Position numbers and translations under genes: made by a program. Positions 34,620 through 44,008 of a stretch of DNA of 64,000 bases are shown here, piece by piece. Below the pieces are notes generated by a model. The model did not search any database. It worked only from the letters and a program-made list of their open reading frames with translations, and was not told where the DNA came from. Each line of letters opens with the position of its first letter. Within the stretch, counting starts at the first letter, position 1. The DNA is from Prevotella sp. UBA1705 (lineage in GTDB: Bacteria > Bacteroidota > Bacteroidia > Bacteroidales > Bacteroidaceae), in NCBI GenBank assembly GCA_002317385.1, contig DCJH01000002.1, forward strand, positions 8,512 through 72,511, written 5' to 3'.

Positions 34620-36695
34620 ATGGAAGAAAAGAAATTCAAACGTACTACTGTCACTTCCGCGCTGCCCTACGCCAACGGCGGTGTGCACATCGGCCACCTG
34701 GCTGGTGTATATGTTCCTGCCGACATCTACGTGCGCTATCTCCGCCTGAAGAAAGAGGAGGTGGTGTTTATCGGTGGAAGTGACGAGCACGGTGTGCCCA
34801 TCACCATCCGCGCCCGCAAGGAGGGCCTCACCCCACAAGACGTCTGCGACCGCTATCATAAGATGATAAAGGACTCGTTCGAGGAGTTCGGCATCTCGTT
34901 CGACGTATATAGCCGCACCACCTCGAAGACCCATCACCAGTTTGCCTCCGACTTCTTCAAGAAGCTCTACGAGGAGGGAAAGCTCGTGGAAAAGGAGACC
35001 GAGCAGCTCTACGACGAGGAGGCCAAGCAGTTTCTGGCCGACCGTTATATCATGGGCACATGCCCCCACTGCGGCAATCCCAACGCCTACGGCGACCAAT
35101 GCGAGAAGTGCGGCTCCGATTTGAGCCCCATGGAGCTCATCAATCCCCACTCTACCATCAGCGGTTCGAAGCCTGTGATCAAGGCCACGAAGAACTGGTA
35201 TCTGCCCCTGAACAACTATCAGGAGTGGCTCAAGCAGTGGATTCTCGACGGCCACAAGGAGTGGCGCTCCAACGTCTATGGTCAGTGCAAGAGCTGGCTC
35301 GACATGGATCTGCAGCCGCGCGCCATGACCCGCGACCTCGACTGGGGCATCCCCGTGCCCGTGGAGGGAGCCGACGGCAAGGTGCTCTACGTATGGTTCG
35401 ATGCGCCGATAGGATATATCTCCAACACCAAGGAGCTCTGCGACAACAACCCCGAGCGCTGGGGCACATGGCAGAAATGGTGGCAGGATGAGGACACGAG
35501 GCTGGTGCACTTCATCGGCAAGGACAACATCGTGTTCCATTGCATCATCTTCCCCACCATGCTCAAGGCCCACGGCGACTACATCCTGCCCGACAACGTG
35601 CCGTCAAACGAGTTCCTCAACCTGGAGAACGATAAGATTTCCACCTCGCGCAACTGGGCCGTGTGGCTGCACGAATACCTTGTAGACTTCCCCGGCAAGC
35701 AGGATGTGCTGCGCTATGTGCTCACCGCCAATGCGCCGGAGACCAAGGACAACAACTTCACCTGGAAGGATTTCCAGGAGCGCAACAACTCGGAGCTGGT
35801 GGCCATCTATGGCAATTTCGTGAACCGTGCGGTGCAACTCACTCAGAAATACTGGGACGGCGTGGTGCCGGCCTGCGGCAATCTGCTCGACGTAGACCGT
35901 CAGACCATCGCCGAATTCAAGGATGTGAAGGAGAAAGTGGAGCAATATCTCGACGCCTTCAAGTTCCGTGAGGCCCAGAAAGAGGCCATGAACCTGGCCC
36001 GAATCGGCAACCGCTACATCACCGAATGTGAGCCTTGGAAGGTGTGGAAGACCGATCCGAAGCGCGTAGAGACCATTCTCAACATCTCGTTGCAGCTTGT
36101 GGCTAACCTCGCCATTGCCTTCGAGCCCTTCCTTCCCTTCAGCAGCAAGAGCCTGCGCGATATGATTGGCATCAAGAATTTCGACTGGGCAGAGCTCGGC
36201 AGCACCGAGTTGCTCAAAGCCGGAGACCATCTCGGCGAGCCCCATCTGCTGTTCGAGAAGATCGAAGACGATGCCATCCAGGCTCAGCTCGACCGTCTCG
36301 AGGCCACCAAGAAGGCCAACGAGGCTGCCGAAGCCGCCAAGGAATACAAGGCAAACCCCATCAAGGAGAACATCCCCTTTGAGGATTTCGAGAAGCTCGA
36401 CATCCGCGTGGGACACATCAAAGACTGTCAGAAGGTGGCCAAGAGCAACAAACTCTTGCAGTTTACCATCGACGACGGCTCTGGAACAGACCGCACCATC
36501 CTCTCGGGCATTGCCAAATTCTACCAGCCCGAGCAGCTTGTGGGCAAGGATGTGCTATTCATTGCCAACCTTGCTCCGCGCAAGATGATGGGCATTGAGA
36601 GCCAGGGCATGATCCTCTCTGCCGTCAATTTCGACGACTCTCTGGCCGTGACCACCACCCTCAGCGAGGTGAAGCCTGGCTCACAGGTGGGCTAA
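34620..36695 (+). CDS. metG: Methionyl-tRNA synthetase
   Basis: The 691-residue class I enzyme has the HIGH motif (YANGGVHIGHLAG), a zinc knuckle CPHCGNPNAYGDQCEKC, and a KMSKS-equivalent loop NDKISTSRNW. The anticodon-binding helical domain follows. The last ~110 residues (EDFEKLDIRVGHIKDCQKV onward) form the OB-fold tRNA-binding domain that is fused in many MetRS. It charges both initiator and elongator tRNA-Met. Own promoter; no partner genes. Confidence 0.97.
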   Translation: MEEKKFKRTTVTSALPYANGGVHIGHLAGVYVPADIYVRYLRLKKEEVVFIGGSDEHGVPITIRARKEGLTPQDVCDRYHKMIKDSFEEFGISFDVYSRTTSKTHHQFASDFFKKLYEEGKLVEKETEQLYDEEAKQFLADRYIMGTCPHCGNPNAYGDQCEKCGSDLSPMELINPHSTISGSKPVIKATKNWYLPLNNYQEWLKQWILDGHKEWRSNVYGQCKSWLDMDLQPRAMTRDLDWGIPVPVEGADGKVLYVWFDAPIGYISNTKELCDNNPERWGTWQKWWQDEDTRLVHFIGKDNIVFHCIIFPTMLKAHGDYILPDNVPSNEFLNLENDKISTSRNWAVWLHEYLVDFPGKQDVLRYVLTANAPETKDNNFTWKDFQERNNSELVAIYGNFVNRAVQLTQKYWDGVVPACGNLLDVDRQTIAEFKDVKEKVEQYLDAFKFREAQKEAMNLARIGNRYITECEPWKVWKTDPKRVETILNISLQLVANLAIAFEPFLPFSSKSLRDMIGIKNFDWAELGSTELLKAGDHLGEPHLLFEKIEDDAIQAQLDRLEATKKANEAAEAAKEYKANPIKENIPFEDFEKLDIRVGHIKDCQKVAKSNKLLQFTIDDGSGTDRTILSGIAKFYQPEQLVGKDVLFIANLAPRKMMGIESQGMILSAVNFDDSLAVTTTLSEVKPGSQVG

Positions 36696-36788
36696 CGCCA
36701 TCTGATTACTCGGACAAGTCAGAACAATCATTTAAAACCATTCGGTTCATCAGGCCGTTGCCCGGCAACGGCCATTAAATTTAAGCCT

Positions 36789-37469
36789 ATGAAAAAGCTC
36801 ATGATGCTGACTTTGATGCTCGTTGCGGCAATCATCGTCAAGGCACAGACCACTCCTGTGCAGTTCACCTCCCAGCTTGTGACCACCGGTTACGCAGATG
36901 CTGAGATTGTTTTCAGCGGAACTATGGCACCGGGATGGCATGTATATTCCACCGAACTCGGCAACGACGGACCCATATCCGCTACGTTTAACGTGACGAA
37001 AATGGACGGCGTGGAGCTCATTGGCAAGCTCACGGCACGGGGAGAAGAGATTAACAAGTACGACAAATTGTTCGAAATGCAGCTCCGCTACTTCGAGAAC
37101 AAGGTGCAGTTCGTACAGAAAGTGCGCTTCCTCAAGTCCGACTATACCATCGACGCCTACTTAGAGTATGGCTCATGCAACGATGAAAGTTGCATGCCGC
37201 CGGCCCAAGTGGAGTTCAAGGCCCAGGGCAAGTCTGCCCAGTTCTGCGATGGTCCCGACTGCCAGAAGCCTTGTTGCAAACCCGAAGCCAATGCCGTGAA
37301 GAGCGAATCTCACGCTTGCTGCAAGGGCGAAGGCACCGCATCCAAGGCCGAGTGTCCCATGCACAAAGGCGAAACCCACGCTTGCTGCAAGGATGCCAAG
37401 ACCGCATACAAGACTCATGCCACCAAGAAGGCCACGGCAAAGAGGCGCGTAGCCCGCAAGAAAAAATAG
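36789..37469 (+). CDS. DsbD alpha-like periplasmic protein with Cys/His-rich tail
   Basis: The 226-residue precursor has a signal peptide to about residue 20 (IIVKAQ). Residues 21-145 match the N-terminal alpha domain of the next gene's DsbD, including the CNDESC pair (Cys130, Cys135). The membrane and thioredoxin parts are absent. Instead residues 151-226 form a tail with nine Cys (153, 158, 162, 163, 177, 178, 189, 199, 200), repeated HACCK, CPMHKG and a Lys/Arg-rich end. It looks like a duplicate of the DsbD alpha domain turned into a possible metal-binding or disulfide partner. Function is inferred, not known. Confidence 0.75.
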   Translation: MKKLMMLTLMLVAAIIVKAQTTPVQFTSQLVTTGYADAEIVFSGTMAPGWHVYSTELGNDGPISATFNVTKMDGVELIGKLTARGEEINKYDKLFEMQLRYFENKVQFVQKVRFLKSDYTIDAYLEYGSCNDESCMPPAQVEFKAQGKSAQFCDGPDCQKPCCKPEANAVKSESHACCKGEGTASKAECPMHKGETHACCKDAKTAYKTHATKKATAKRRVARKKK

Positions 37470-37492
37470 TTCTTGCAGGCATTTCTACCAAC

Positions 37493-37538
37493 AAACTACG
37501 GATTGTGTCTGCAAGATCACAACCCGTAGTTTGCTTTA
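37493..37538 (+). terminator. Terminator-like stem-loop
   Basis: CAAACTACGG (37493-37502) pairs with CCGTAGTTTG (37525-37534), with an inner GTG/CAC extension and CTTTAT following. It separates the two DsbD-related genes. Confidence 0.6.
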
Positions 37539-37690
37539 TAAACGACGGTTTTGGCCCTCGAAAACAGGCCATAACGTTAAAAACCATCAATAATCCGGCG
37601 TTGGGTATCCCTTTTTTAATAGCTCGACGTATTATGTATAGGATTGGTTCTATATAAGCAACCATAAGAAACAGATAAGGAAACAACCAC

Positions 37691-39754
37691 ATGAAAAAAG
37701 CGATGACTCTGGCCTTGCTGATGTTTCTCACCATCTTGGCCCATGCACAAATGCTCGATCCGGTGAAATTCACCTCTCAACTCAAGACCGACAACACGGC
37801 CGAGGCAGAGATAATCTTTACCGGAAAGATTGACAAGGGGTGGCATGTCTACTCCACTGGCTTAGGCGCCGACGGCCCAATCTCTGCTACTTTCAACGTG
37901 ACGAAGCTCGACGGCGTGGAGCTTGTGGGCAAGTTGAAACCTGTGGGACACGAGATTTCCAACTTCGATAAGCTCTTCGAGATGAACCTGCGCTACTTTG
38001 AGAACAGCGTAAAGTTTGTTCAGAAGGTGAAGTTTACCAAGCCCAACTATAAGATCGACGCTTATCTGGAATATGGTGCATGCAATGATCAGAACTGCTT
38101 GCCACCCACCAGTGTGGAGATTAAGAAGGCCGGCAAGAGCCCTGCCGTATCGGGCGACGATGCCAAGACGGCCGAAGATGCCAACGCCCAGACGCCGGAG
38201 GCTCTGGCTGCGCTGGCCAAAGCCAAGGCCGACTCGCTGGCCAAGGTGCAGGGCGACAGTGCCGCAAAGGTGGCTGCAGCCGTCAGCGCCAATCTCTCCA
38301 CCACCGACAAGGATGCCCTCTGGCGCCCCGTGGTGAAGGAATTGAAGCAATTCGGCGGTACGAGCGACATCGCCAGCCACTCCATATTATATATATTCCT
38401 CATGGGACTCGTAGGCGGACTCCTTGCCTTGGTGATGCCCTGTATCTGGCCTATCATCCCCATGACCGTGAGTTTCTTCCTCAAACGCTCGAAGGATGAC
38501 AAGAAAAAAGGTATCCGCGACGCCGTAACATATGGTATCTCCATTGTCGTTATCTACCTCGCTCTGGGCATCGGCGTGACAGCAATCTTCGGTCCGAGCA
38601 CCCTGAACTCGCTCTCGACCAATGCTGTTTTCAACATCTTCCTCTTCCTGTTGCTCGTGGTTTTTGCCGTGAGTTTCTTCGGATGGTTCGAGATTAAGCT
38701 ACCCGACAGCTGGGCCAACAAGGTAGATACCAAGGCCAGCAACACCACGGGCCTGCTCTCCATCTTCCTCATGGCCTTCACCTTGGTACTCGTTTCGTTC
38801 TCCTGCACGGCGCCAATCATCGGCCTACTGCTCGTGGAGACCGTCACATCGGGCAACTGGGTGGCTCCCGCCGTGGGCATGTTGGGCTTCGCCCTCGCCC
38901 TCGCCATACCGTTTACCCTATTTGCCATGTTCCCCACCCTGATGAAAAAGAGCCCCAAAAGCGGCTCATGGATGACCCAAATCAAGGTGGTTCTCGGATT
39001 CATCGAGCTGGCATTCGCCCTCAAATTCTTCTCCGTGGCCGACCTTGCCTATGGTTGGCACCTGCTCGACCGCGAGGTATTCCTCTCCCTTTGGATAGTA
39101 ATTTTCTTCGCTCTCGGCTGCTATCTCGTGGGCTGGCTGAAGTTCCAGGAAGACGAAGTGGGTGGCGACCTCCACAAGCCGATGCCCGTTCCGGCCATCA
39201 TGCTGGGCCTCTGCTCACTGGCTTTCGCCGTCTACATGGTGCCGGGTCTGTGGGGTGCGCCCTGCAAAGCGGTCTCCGCATTCGCTCCTCCCATCAATAC
39301 GCAGGACTTTAACCTCAATACCAAGACCGTAGAAGCCCATTACAAGAACTACGAGGAGGGCATGGCCGCAGCCAAAGCACAGGGTAAACCGGTGCTCCTC
39401 GACTTCACAGGCTTCGGCTGTGTGAACTGCAGAAAGATGGAAGCCTCGGTGTGGACCGACCCGAATGTGGCCGACAAGCTGGAGAAAGACTATGTGCTTA
39501 TCTCGCTCTTCGTAGACGATAAGACCCCGCTTCCGGAGCCCATGGAAGTGACGTTCAATGGTGAGAAGCGCACGTTGCGCACCGTAGGCGACAAGTGGAG
39601 CTACCTCCAGGCCTCGAAGTTCGGTGCCAATGCCCAGCCGTTCTATGTGGCAGTGGACAATGAGGGCACCCCACTCACCGGCTCATACGGCTACAAGGAG
39701 GATGTCCCGGCCTATCTGCAATTCCTGAACAAGGGCTTGGAGGCCTACAAATAA
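37691..39754 (+). CDS. dsbD: DsbD, transmembrane thiol-disulfide reductase
   Basis: The 687-residue protein brings reducing power from cytosolic thioredoxin to the periplasm. It has a signal peptide (LLMFLTILAHAQ), alpha domain with the CNDQNC pair, and an Ala/Lys-rich linker. Eight membrane segments follow with the two transport Cys in MPCIWPIIPMT and FSCTAPIIGLLL. A C-terminal thioredoxin-like domain shows FTGFGCVNCRKME. It is complete. The gene before it is a copy of its alpha domain, pointing to tandem duplication. Confidence 0.93.
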   Translation: MKKAMTLALLMFLTILAHAQMLDPVKFTSQLKTDNTAEAEIIFTGKIDKGWHVYSTGLGADGPISATFNVTKLDGVELVGKLKPVGHEISNFDKLFEMNLRYFENSVKFVQKVKFTKPNYKIDAYLEYGACNDQNCLPPTSVEIKKAGKSPAVSGDDAKTAEDANAQTPEALAALAKAKADSLAKVQGDSAAKVAAAVSANLSTTDKDALWRPVVKELKQFGGTSDIASHSILYIFLMGLVGGLLALVMPCIWPIIPMTVSFFLKRSKDDKKKGIRDAVTYGISIVVIYLALGIGVTAIFGPSTLNSLSTNAVFNIFLFLLLVVFAVSFFGWFEIKLPDSWANKVDTKASNTTGLLSIFLMAFTLVLVSFSCTAPIIGLLLVETVTSGNWVAPAVGMLGFALALAIPFTLFAMFPTLMKKSPKSGSWMTQIKVVLGFIELAFALKFFSVADLAYGWHLLDREVFLSLWIVIFFALGCYLVGWLKFQEDEVGGDLHKPMPVPAIMLGLCSLAFAVYMVPGLWGAPCKAVSAFAPPINTQDFNLNTKTVEAHYKNYEEGMAAAKAQGKPVLLDFTGFGCVNCRKMEASVWTDPNVADKLEKDYVLISLFVDDKTPLPEPMEVTFNGEKRTLRTVGDKWSYLQASKFGANAQPFYVAVDNEGTPLTGSYGYKEDVPAYLQFLNKGLEAYK

Positions 39755-40010
39755 TCCCCCATTGACAATTGAGATTTGACTATTTTGATGACCTCTGCAA
39801 TGCCATAAGCCACAAAAACAGAGGATCGTTTATACCTCGATAGGGCATGATCATCTGTGGGATGTCATCAAAATGATCAATTCTCAATATTCAGTCATCA
39901 TATCATGACATAGTTTTTGCCATACGATTCAAATCCCCTTCACCCCTCTTGGTCATCATGATGATCAATGGTCTATGACCAATTATCAATATTACTATTA
40001 GACTTATACT

Positions 40011-41303
40011 ATGTTAGACCAGCAAACACGCGAGCAAATCATTGCTCTCATCAACAAGGAAGTGGTGCCAGCCGTGGGCTGTACTGAGCCGATGGCCGTG
40101 GCGCTATGCACCGCACGGGCCACCGAGGACCTCGGGTGCAAACCCCAGAAGATATCGGCGCTGCTCAGTGCCAATATCCTAAAGAATGCCATGGGCGTGG
40201 GAATCCCCGGCACCGGCATGATTGGACTGCCCATTGCCATAGCCCTTGGCGCACTCATTGGCAAGAGCGAGTATCAACTGGAGGTGATCAAAGACCTCAC
40301 GCCAGAGTCGCTTCAGGCCGGCAAAGACTACATCAGCGACCCTCACCACATCGACATCAAACTCAAGGAGGGCATCACCGAGAAGCTCTACATCGAGATA
40401 TGCTGCGAGGCTGACGGCCACAAGGCCACAGCCATCATAGCCGGAGGCCACACCAACTTCATCTATGAGGAGCGCGACGGCAAGGTGTTGCTGGACAAGC
40501 AGCAGCAAGGAAGCACCGCCGAAGAGTCTGCCGACATACAGCTCAACATGCAGACCGTGTGGGATTTTGCCACCTCATCGCCCGTCGACGAGATTAGTTT
40601 CATCCTCAAGACGCGCGACTACAACATCCGCGCCGCACAGGAAAGCAAGAAGGGCAACTACGGACACAACCTCGGCAAGACCATGGGGCGCCCGCTCTCC
40701 AGCGGCATCTTTGGCAAGACCATCTACTCCAACATCATCTCGGAGACCGCCCTCGCCTGCGACGCCCGCATGGGAGGTGCCATGATTCCCGTGATGTCCA
40801 ACTCCGGTTCGGGCAACCAGGGCATCTGTGCCACCAATCCTGTGGCCGTCTACGCCAAGGAAAACGAGAACACCGAGGAGGAGCTCATCCGCGCCCTCAC
40901 CCTCTCCCACCTCACCGCCATCTACATCAAGCAGAACCTCGGCAAACTGTCGGCCCTCTGTGGATGTGTCGTAGCCAGCATCGGCTCCAGCTGCGGCATC
41001 GTCTATCTCATGGGCGGCGACTACACACGCGTGTGCCATGCCATCAAGAATATGATTGCCAACCTCACCGGAATGATATGCGACGGCGCCAAACCGAGCT
41101 GTTCCATCAAGATTTGCTCGGGCGTTTCGTCGGCCCTCCTCTCCGCATTGCTGAGCATGGAAGGCGAACATGTGACCGCCGCAGAGGGCATCATCGACGA
41201 GGATGTGGACCGCAGCATCCGCAATCTCACCAGCATCGGCAAGCAGGCCATGTGTCCCACCGACGATATGGTGCTCGACATCATGACCCACAAAGGCTGC
41301 TAA
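40011..41303 (+). CDS. L-cysteine desulfidase / serine dehydratase alpha-like protein (UPF0597)
   Basis: The 430-residue cytosolic protein begins EVVPAVGCTEPMAVALCTA and contains GVGIPGTGMIGLPIA, then MSNSGSGNQGI and CDGAKPSCSIKI. Conserved Cys residues there fit the [4Fe-4S] cluster of the family. Members (CyuA/YhaM-like) release H2S, ammonia and pyruvate from L-cysteine or deaminate serine. Substrate choice cannot be made by eye. It stands alone, with a terminator after it and no clear promoter. Confidence 0.85.
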   Translation: MLDQQTREQIIALINKEVVPAVGCTEPMAVALCTARATEDLGCKPQKISALLSANILKNAMGVGIPGTGMIGLPIAIALGALIGKSEYQLEVIKDLTPESLQAGKDYISDPHHIDIKLKEGITEKLYIEICCEADGHKATAIIAGGHTNFIYEERDGKVLLDKQQQGSTAEESADIQLNMQTVWDFATSSPVDEISFILKTRDYNIRAAQESKKGNYGHNLGKTMGRPLSSGIFGKTIYSNIISETALACDARMGGAMIPVMSNSGSGNQGICATNPVAVYAKENENTEEELIRALTLSHLTAIYIKQNLGKLSALCGCVVASIGSSCGIVYLMGGDYTRVCHAIKNMIANLTGMICDGAKPSCSIKICSGVSSALLSALLSMEGEHVTAAEGIIDEDVDRSIRNLTSIGKQAMCPTDDMVLDIMTHKGC

Positions 41304-41343
41304 CCCTATATAATAACTACACCATCCTTCTCAATAAAATCTG

Positions 41344-41380
41344 AAAGGCCTTGACAAATCGATTGTCAGGGCCTTTTTCT
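41344..41380 (+). terminator. Intrinsic terminator of the desulfidase-like gene
   Basis: AAAGGCC-TTGACA pairs with TGTCAG-GGCCTTT and is followed by a T-run. It lies about 40 bp after the stop at 41303. Confidence 0.82.
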
Positions 41381-41412
41381 TTCCACCCTGTCCAAGCATC
41401 ATTCCGCCCGCA

Positions 41413-41562
41413 CGGTAGGGACATGCCCCGTGCATGTCCGCACCGCCGAATGGCAACCCTCCATCCTCTTGCATTCTTCCACCCTCCTCAAAGCATATTC
41501 CCGTCTATCTCCAAGTCTATGATTTATTGTCGATGCGGACATGCACGGGGCATGTCCCTACT
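41413..41562. repeat. Paired inverted copies of the GGACATGC repeat, second locus
   Basis: Copy one at 41413-41453 and the inverted copy at 41534-41562 match the pair at 6946-7159. About 80 bp of unrelated sequence lies between. Both copies keep the GGACATGC-N5-GCATGTCC palindrome intact. Confidence 0.82.
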
Positions 41563-42141
41563 CTGCATTCGTCACGGAGGAGCCTCCCAACCCTCCTCAT
41601 CTCCGTGTGTACCACCCATCCTCCGCATCCTCCCATTGTCAAAATACTTATAAGAAATCCGGCCTCTCCACCGCTCCCCATCTGGAAAAGAATCTCTCCC
41701 ATCTCATCACAAAATCCTGATGAAATCGCAAAAAACCGCTTCATAAAAACGATAAAGCCCTCCTCGCGTCGCCTCCACTACCTTATCGCACGACGAATAG
41801 GTACTCTTCGCACCACGAAAACATAGCCATCATACCCACGAAAAAGTACTAACGGCAGGACGAGAAAATGTCAATATTTTACAACCCTCTATCTATTAAC
41901 CCCTTAAAACAAACCTCATTTTCGCGTATTCCGCACCACGGATTTTCTGTTTGAGAATACGCGATTCTCACGAACACTATTTTCAAGATTTTTCATTAGC
42001 ATTTCTCTTATCTCCCACAAATCGTTCAGCATTTTGTCGCCACACCTTCTTCGTTCGCCGACAAACCCGGGATTTCTCCTCGATACCATCCTCGCACAGA
42101 TGATTTTGCCCCACGGAGGCTTGGCGAAAGGAATTTTATCG
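41563..42141. repeat. Gene-free stretch before susR with composite repeats
   Basis: Between 41770 and 41860 are GGTAGTAATCGC-family pieces (CTACCTTATCGCACGACG, AAAAGTACTAACGGC). The palindrome TCGCGTATTC (41922-41931) ... GAATACGCGA (41955-41964) has a 23-nt loop containing GATTTTCTGTTTGA, nearly the same as at 54698-54740. No gene is recognisable. Confidence 0.7.
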
Positions 42142-42149
42142 TATCTTTG
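42121..42149 (+). promoter_or_regulatory. Promoter of susR
   Basis: TTG (42121-42123), 18 bp, TATCTTTG (42142-42149), lying 28 bp before the ATG. The spacing is slightly short of the usual 19-21. Confidence 0.6.
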
Positions 42150-42177
42150 TAGCTACTAACGCTATAACTCTTTACCC

Positions 42178-43815
42178 ATGGGCAGGAAATTGTTTTGCAT
42201 CGCCGTCTGCTGGCTCAGCGCCCTTTGCGCCTTCGCCGTAGACACGGATGCCCATCTCTTCAGGCAGCTCGACAGTCTGCTGAGCATCAAGGAGACCCTC
42301 GAACAACAGAAGGAAGCGCGGATTCAACATATCCGCGAGCGACTCGCCGTGCCCCGTATCACGCCGGAACAGGAGTATGACGTGAACGACAAACTATACC
42401 AAGAGTACCTCGCTTTCAAGTACGACTCGGCCTATAAATACGTGAACCGCAACCTCACGCTGGCCCAGGCCATCGGCAGCAGGCAGCTCTACGAGAAGAG
42501 TATCCTGCAGTTGGTGCACATCCTGAGTGTGGCCGGACTATTCGACGAGGCCGAACAGGCCATCCAGCAGATAGACACCACACTGCTCAGCCGCGACGAC
42601 CGCTCTACCTACTACCAGGCCTGCAGCGATCTCTACCTCTTCAACGCGGAGTTTACACAGGGCACAGTGTTCTTCCATCAGAACAATACCAACGCCCAGA
42701 AGTTCCGCCAGAAGATGCTGGAGGCGCGCCATGGCGACTCGTTTCTGAGCGTGATGTCATACGCCAGCTTCATCGGCGAGACGCGCGAATACCGCAAAGC
42801 CATCGACATGCTGGAGCAATATGTGGACAAGCACCTCCACTCGGGTGAGCGCAACTATAGCATTGCCGTGAGCACGCTGGCCTATTTCTACAGCCAACTC
42901 AAGGACCGACAGCAGCAGAAACGCTATCTCCTGCTCTGCGCTATCAGCGATGTGAAGGGCTGCATCAAGGAAAACAACTCGCTACGCGAGCTCGCCTCAC
43001 TGCTTTTCGACGAGGGCGACCTCGACCATGCCTACGACTACATCAACGCTTCCATCCTCGATGCCAACTTCTATGGCACACGTCTGCGCAACATTCAGGC
43101 CGCACAGCTCATCCCAAAGATAGTGCAGGGCTACCATCAGGCCGAGGCCAGCTATCGGTCGAGGCTCTATCTCATCGTGGCCGCTATCTCCATCGTCACC
43201 CTGCTGCTCGTGGTGGCCGTGTTTTTCATGCGCCGTTACATCATGCGCTACCGCATGGCCAACCAGAAAGTGCAGGTGGTGAACCATAAACTCAATAGCA
43301 CTGTAGACGAATTGAAGCTCACCAACGCCCTGCTGCAGGAGGACGGACAGATCAAAGAGCAGTATATCGGCCGTTTCATGGAGCTGGCCTCCACGCTCAT
43401 GGGGCGCGAGGAAGAACGGCGGAAAACGGCCTACCGACTGGCGCGAGAGCACAAGACAGACGACCTGAGCAAGTTTTTGCAGAACACAGACTATGCCAGC
43501 GACAACATCAAACTGTTCTATGCCAACTTCGACGAGGCCTTCCTCAATATCTATTCCGACTTTGTAGACAAGGTGAACGCTCTGCTCCTACCCGACTATC
43601 GCTTTGTAACCAAGGGCAAAACACTCAACACCGAGCTGCGCATCCTGGCCCTCATCCGCCTCGACATCACCGACAATCAGAAGATAAGCAGCATTCTCGG
43701 GTCGAGCATCACTACCATATACACCTATCGAAGCAAGCTGAAAAGCCACTCGATAGATAAGGAAAAGTTCGAGGAAAAAGTAGCCAACATCGATACTTTC
43801 GTGCAGCAAACTTAG
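42178..43815 (+). CDS. susR: SusR-like membrane-spanning regulator (DUF6377 type)
   Basis: The 545-residue protein has a signal-like start (LFCIAVCWLSALCAFA), a helical TPR-like periplasmic sensor of about 300 residues and one membrane segment near 328-350 (LIVAAISIVTLLLVVAVFF). A cytosolic coiled part precedes a C-terminal helix-turn-helix (LRILALIRLDITDNQKISSI, LGSSITTIYTYRSKLK). This layout matches Bacteroides SusR, the maltose-responsive activator of sus genes. It lies directly upstream of the susB-susC-susD run on the same strand, supporting that role. Confidence 0.88.
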   Translation: MGRKLFCIAVCWLSALCAFAVDTDAHLFRQLDSLLSIKETLEQQKEARIQHIRERLAVPRITPEQEYDVNDKLYQEYLAFKYDSAYKYVNRNLTLAQAIGSRQLYEKSILQLVHILSVAGLFDEAEQAIQQIDTTLLSRDDRSTYYQACSDLYLFNAEFTQGTVFFHQNNTNAQKFRQKMLEARHGDSFLSVMSYASFIGETREYRKAIDMLEQYVDKHLHSGERNYSIAVSTLAYFYSQLKDRQQQKRYLLLCAISDVKGCIKENNSLRELASLLFDEGDLDHAYDYINASILDANFYGTRLRNIQAAQLIPKIVQGYHQAEASYRSRLYLIVAAISIVTLLLVVAVFFMRRYIMRYRMANQKVQVVNHKLNSTVDELKLTNALLQEDGQIKEQYIGRFMELASTLMGREEERRKTAYRLAREHKTDDLSKFLQNTDYASDNIKLFYANFDEAFLNIYSDFVDKVNALLLPDYRFVTKGKTLNTELRILALIRLDITDNQKISSILGSSITTIYTYRSKLKSHSIDKEKFEEKVANIDTFVQQT

Positions 43816-43935
43816 CCCAGAAAGACTGGAAATCGCCCGATAACGCATGATTTTATTTAGATTTTCTGGGTGTACACTTATTCTTAATCACCTCATTAAC
43901 AAACGATTAACTAAAAACAAAACTTTGATTTTTAC

Positions 43936-43956
43936 TTGATGCTGTTGCGGCATCAA
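43936..43956 (+). promoter_or_regulatory. Palindrome over the -33 element of the sus promoter
   Basis: TTGATGC (43936-43942), 7-nt spacer TGTTGCG, GCATCAA (43950-43956). The -33 TTG of the promoter (43945-43947) is inside the spacer. A 7-bp perfect inverted repeat at this place is a natural operator; SusR is the obvious candidate, by inference. Confidence 0.55.
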
Positions 43957-43975
43957 TGTTTATTACATATATTTG
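43945..43975 (+). promoter_or_regulatory. Promoter of the susBCDE-amylase operon
   Basis: TTG (43945-43947), 20 bp, TATATTTG (43968-43975): consensus spacing and sequence. It lies 33 bp before the susB ATG. The downstream genes follow with gaps of 9-52 bp, so one promoter can serve all five. Confidence 0.75.
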
Positions 43976-44008
43976 CAATGCTAACGACAACTAAAAGCCT
44001 GTAAATAT

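Noticed and set aside
34608..35573. A 321-codon minus-strand frame opposite metG
   Set aside because: Mirror of a conserved gene; no recognisable motif.
41351..41826. Open frames of 100-130 codons after the desulfidase-like gene
   Set aside because: They are made of the GGACATGC repeat pair and low-complexity sequence; the same peptides would arise at every repeat copy.
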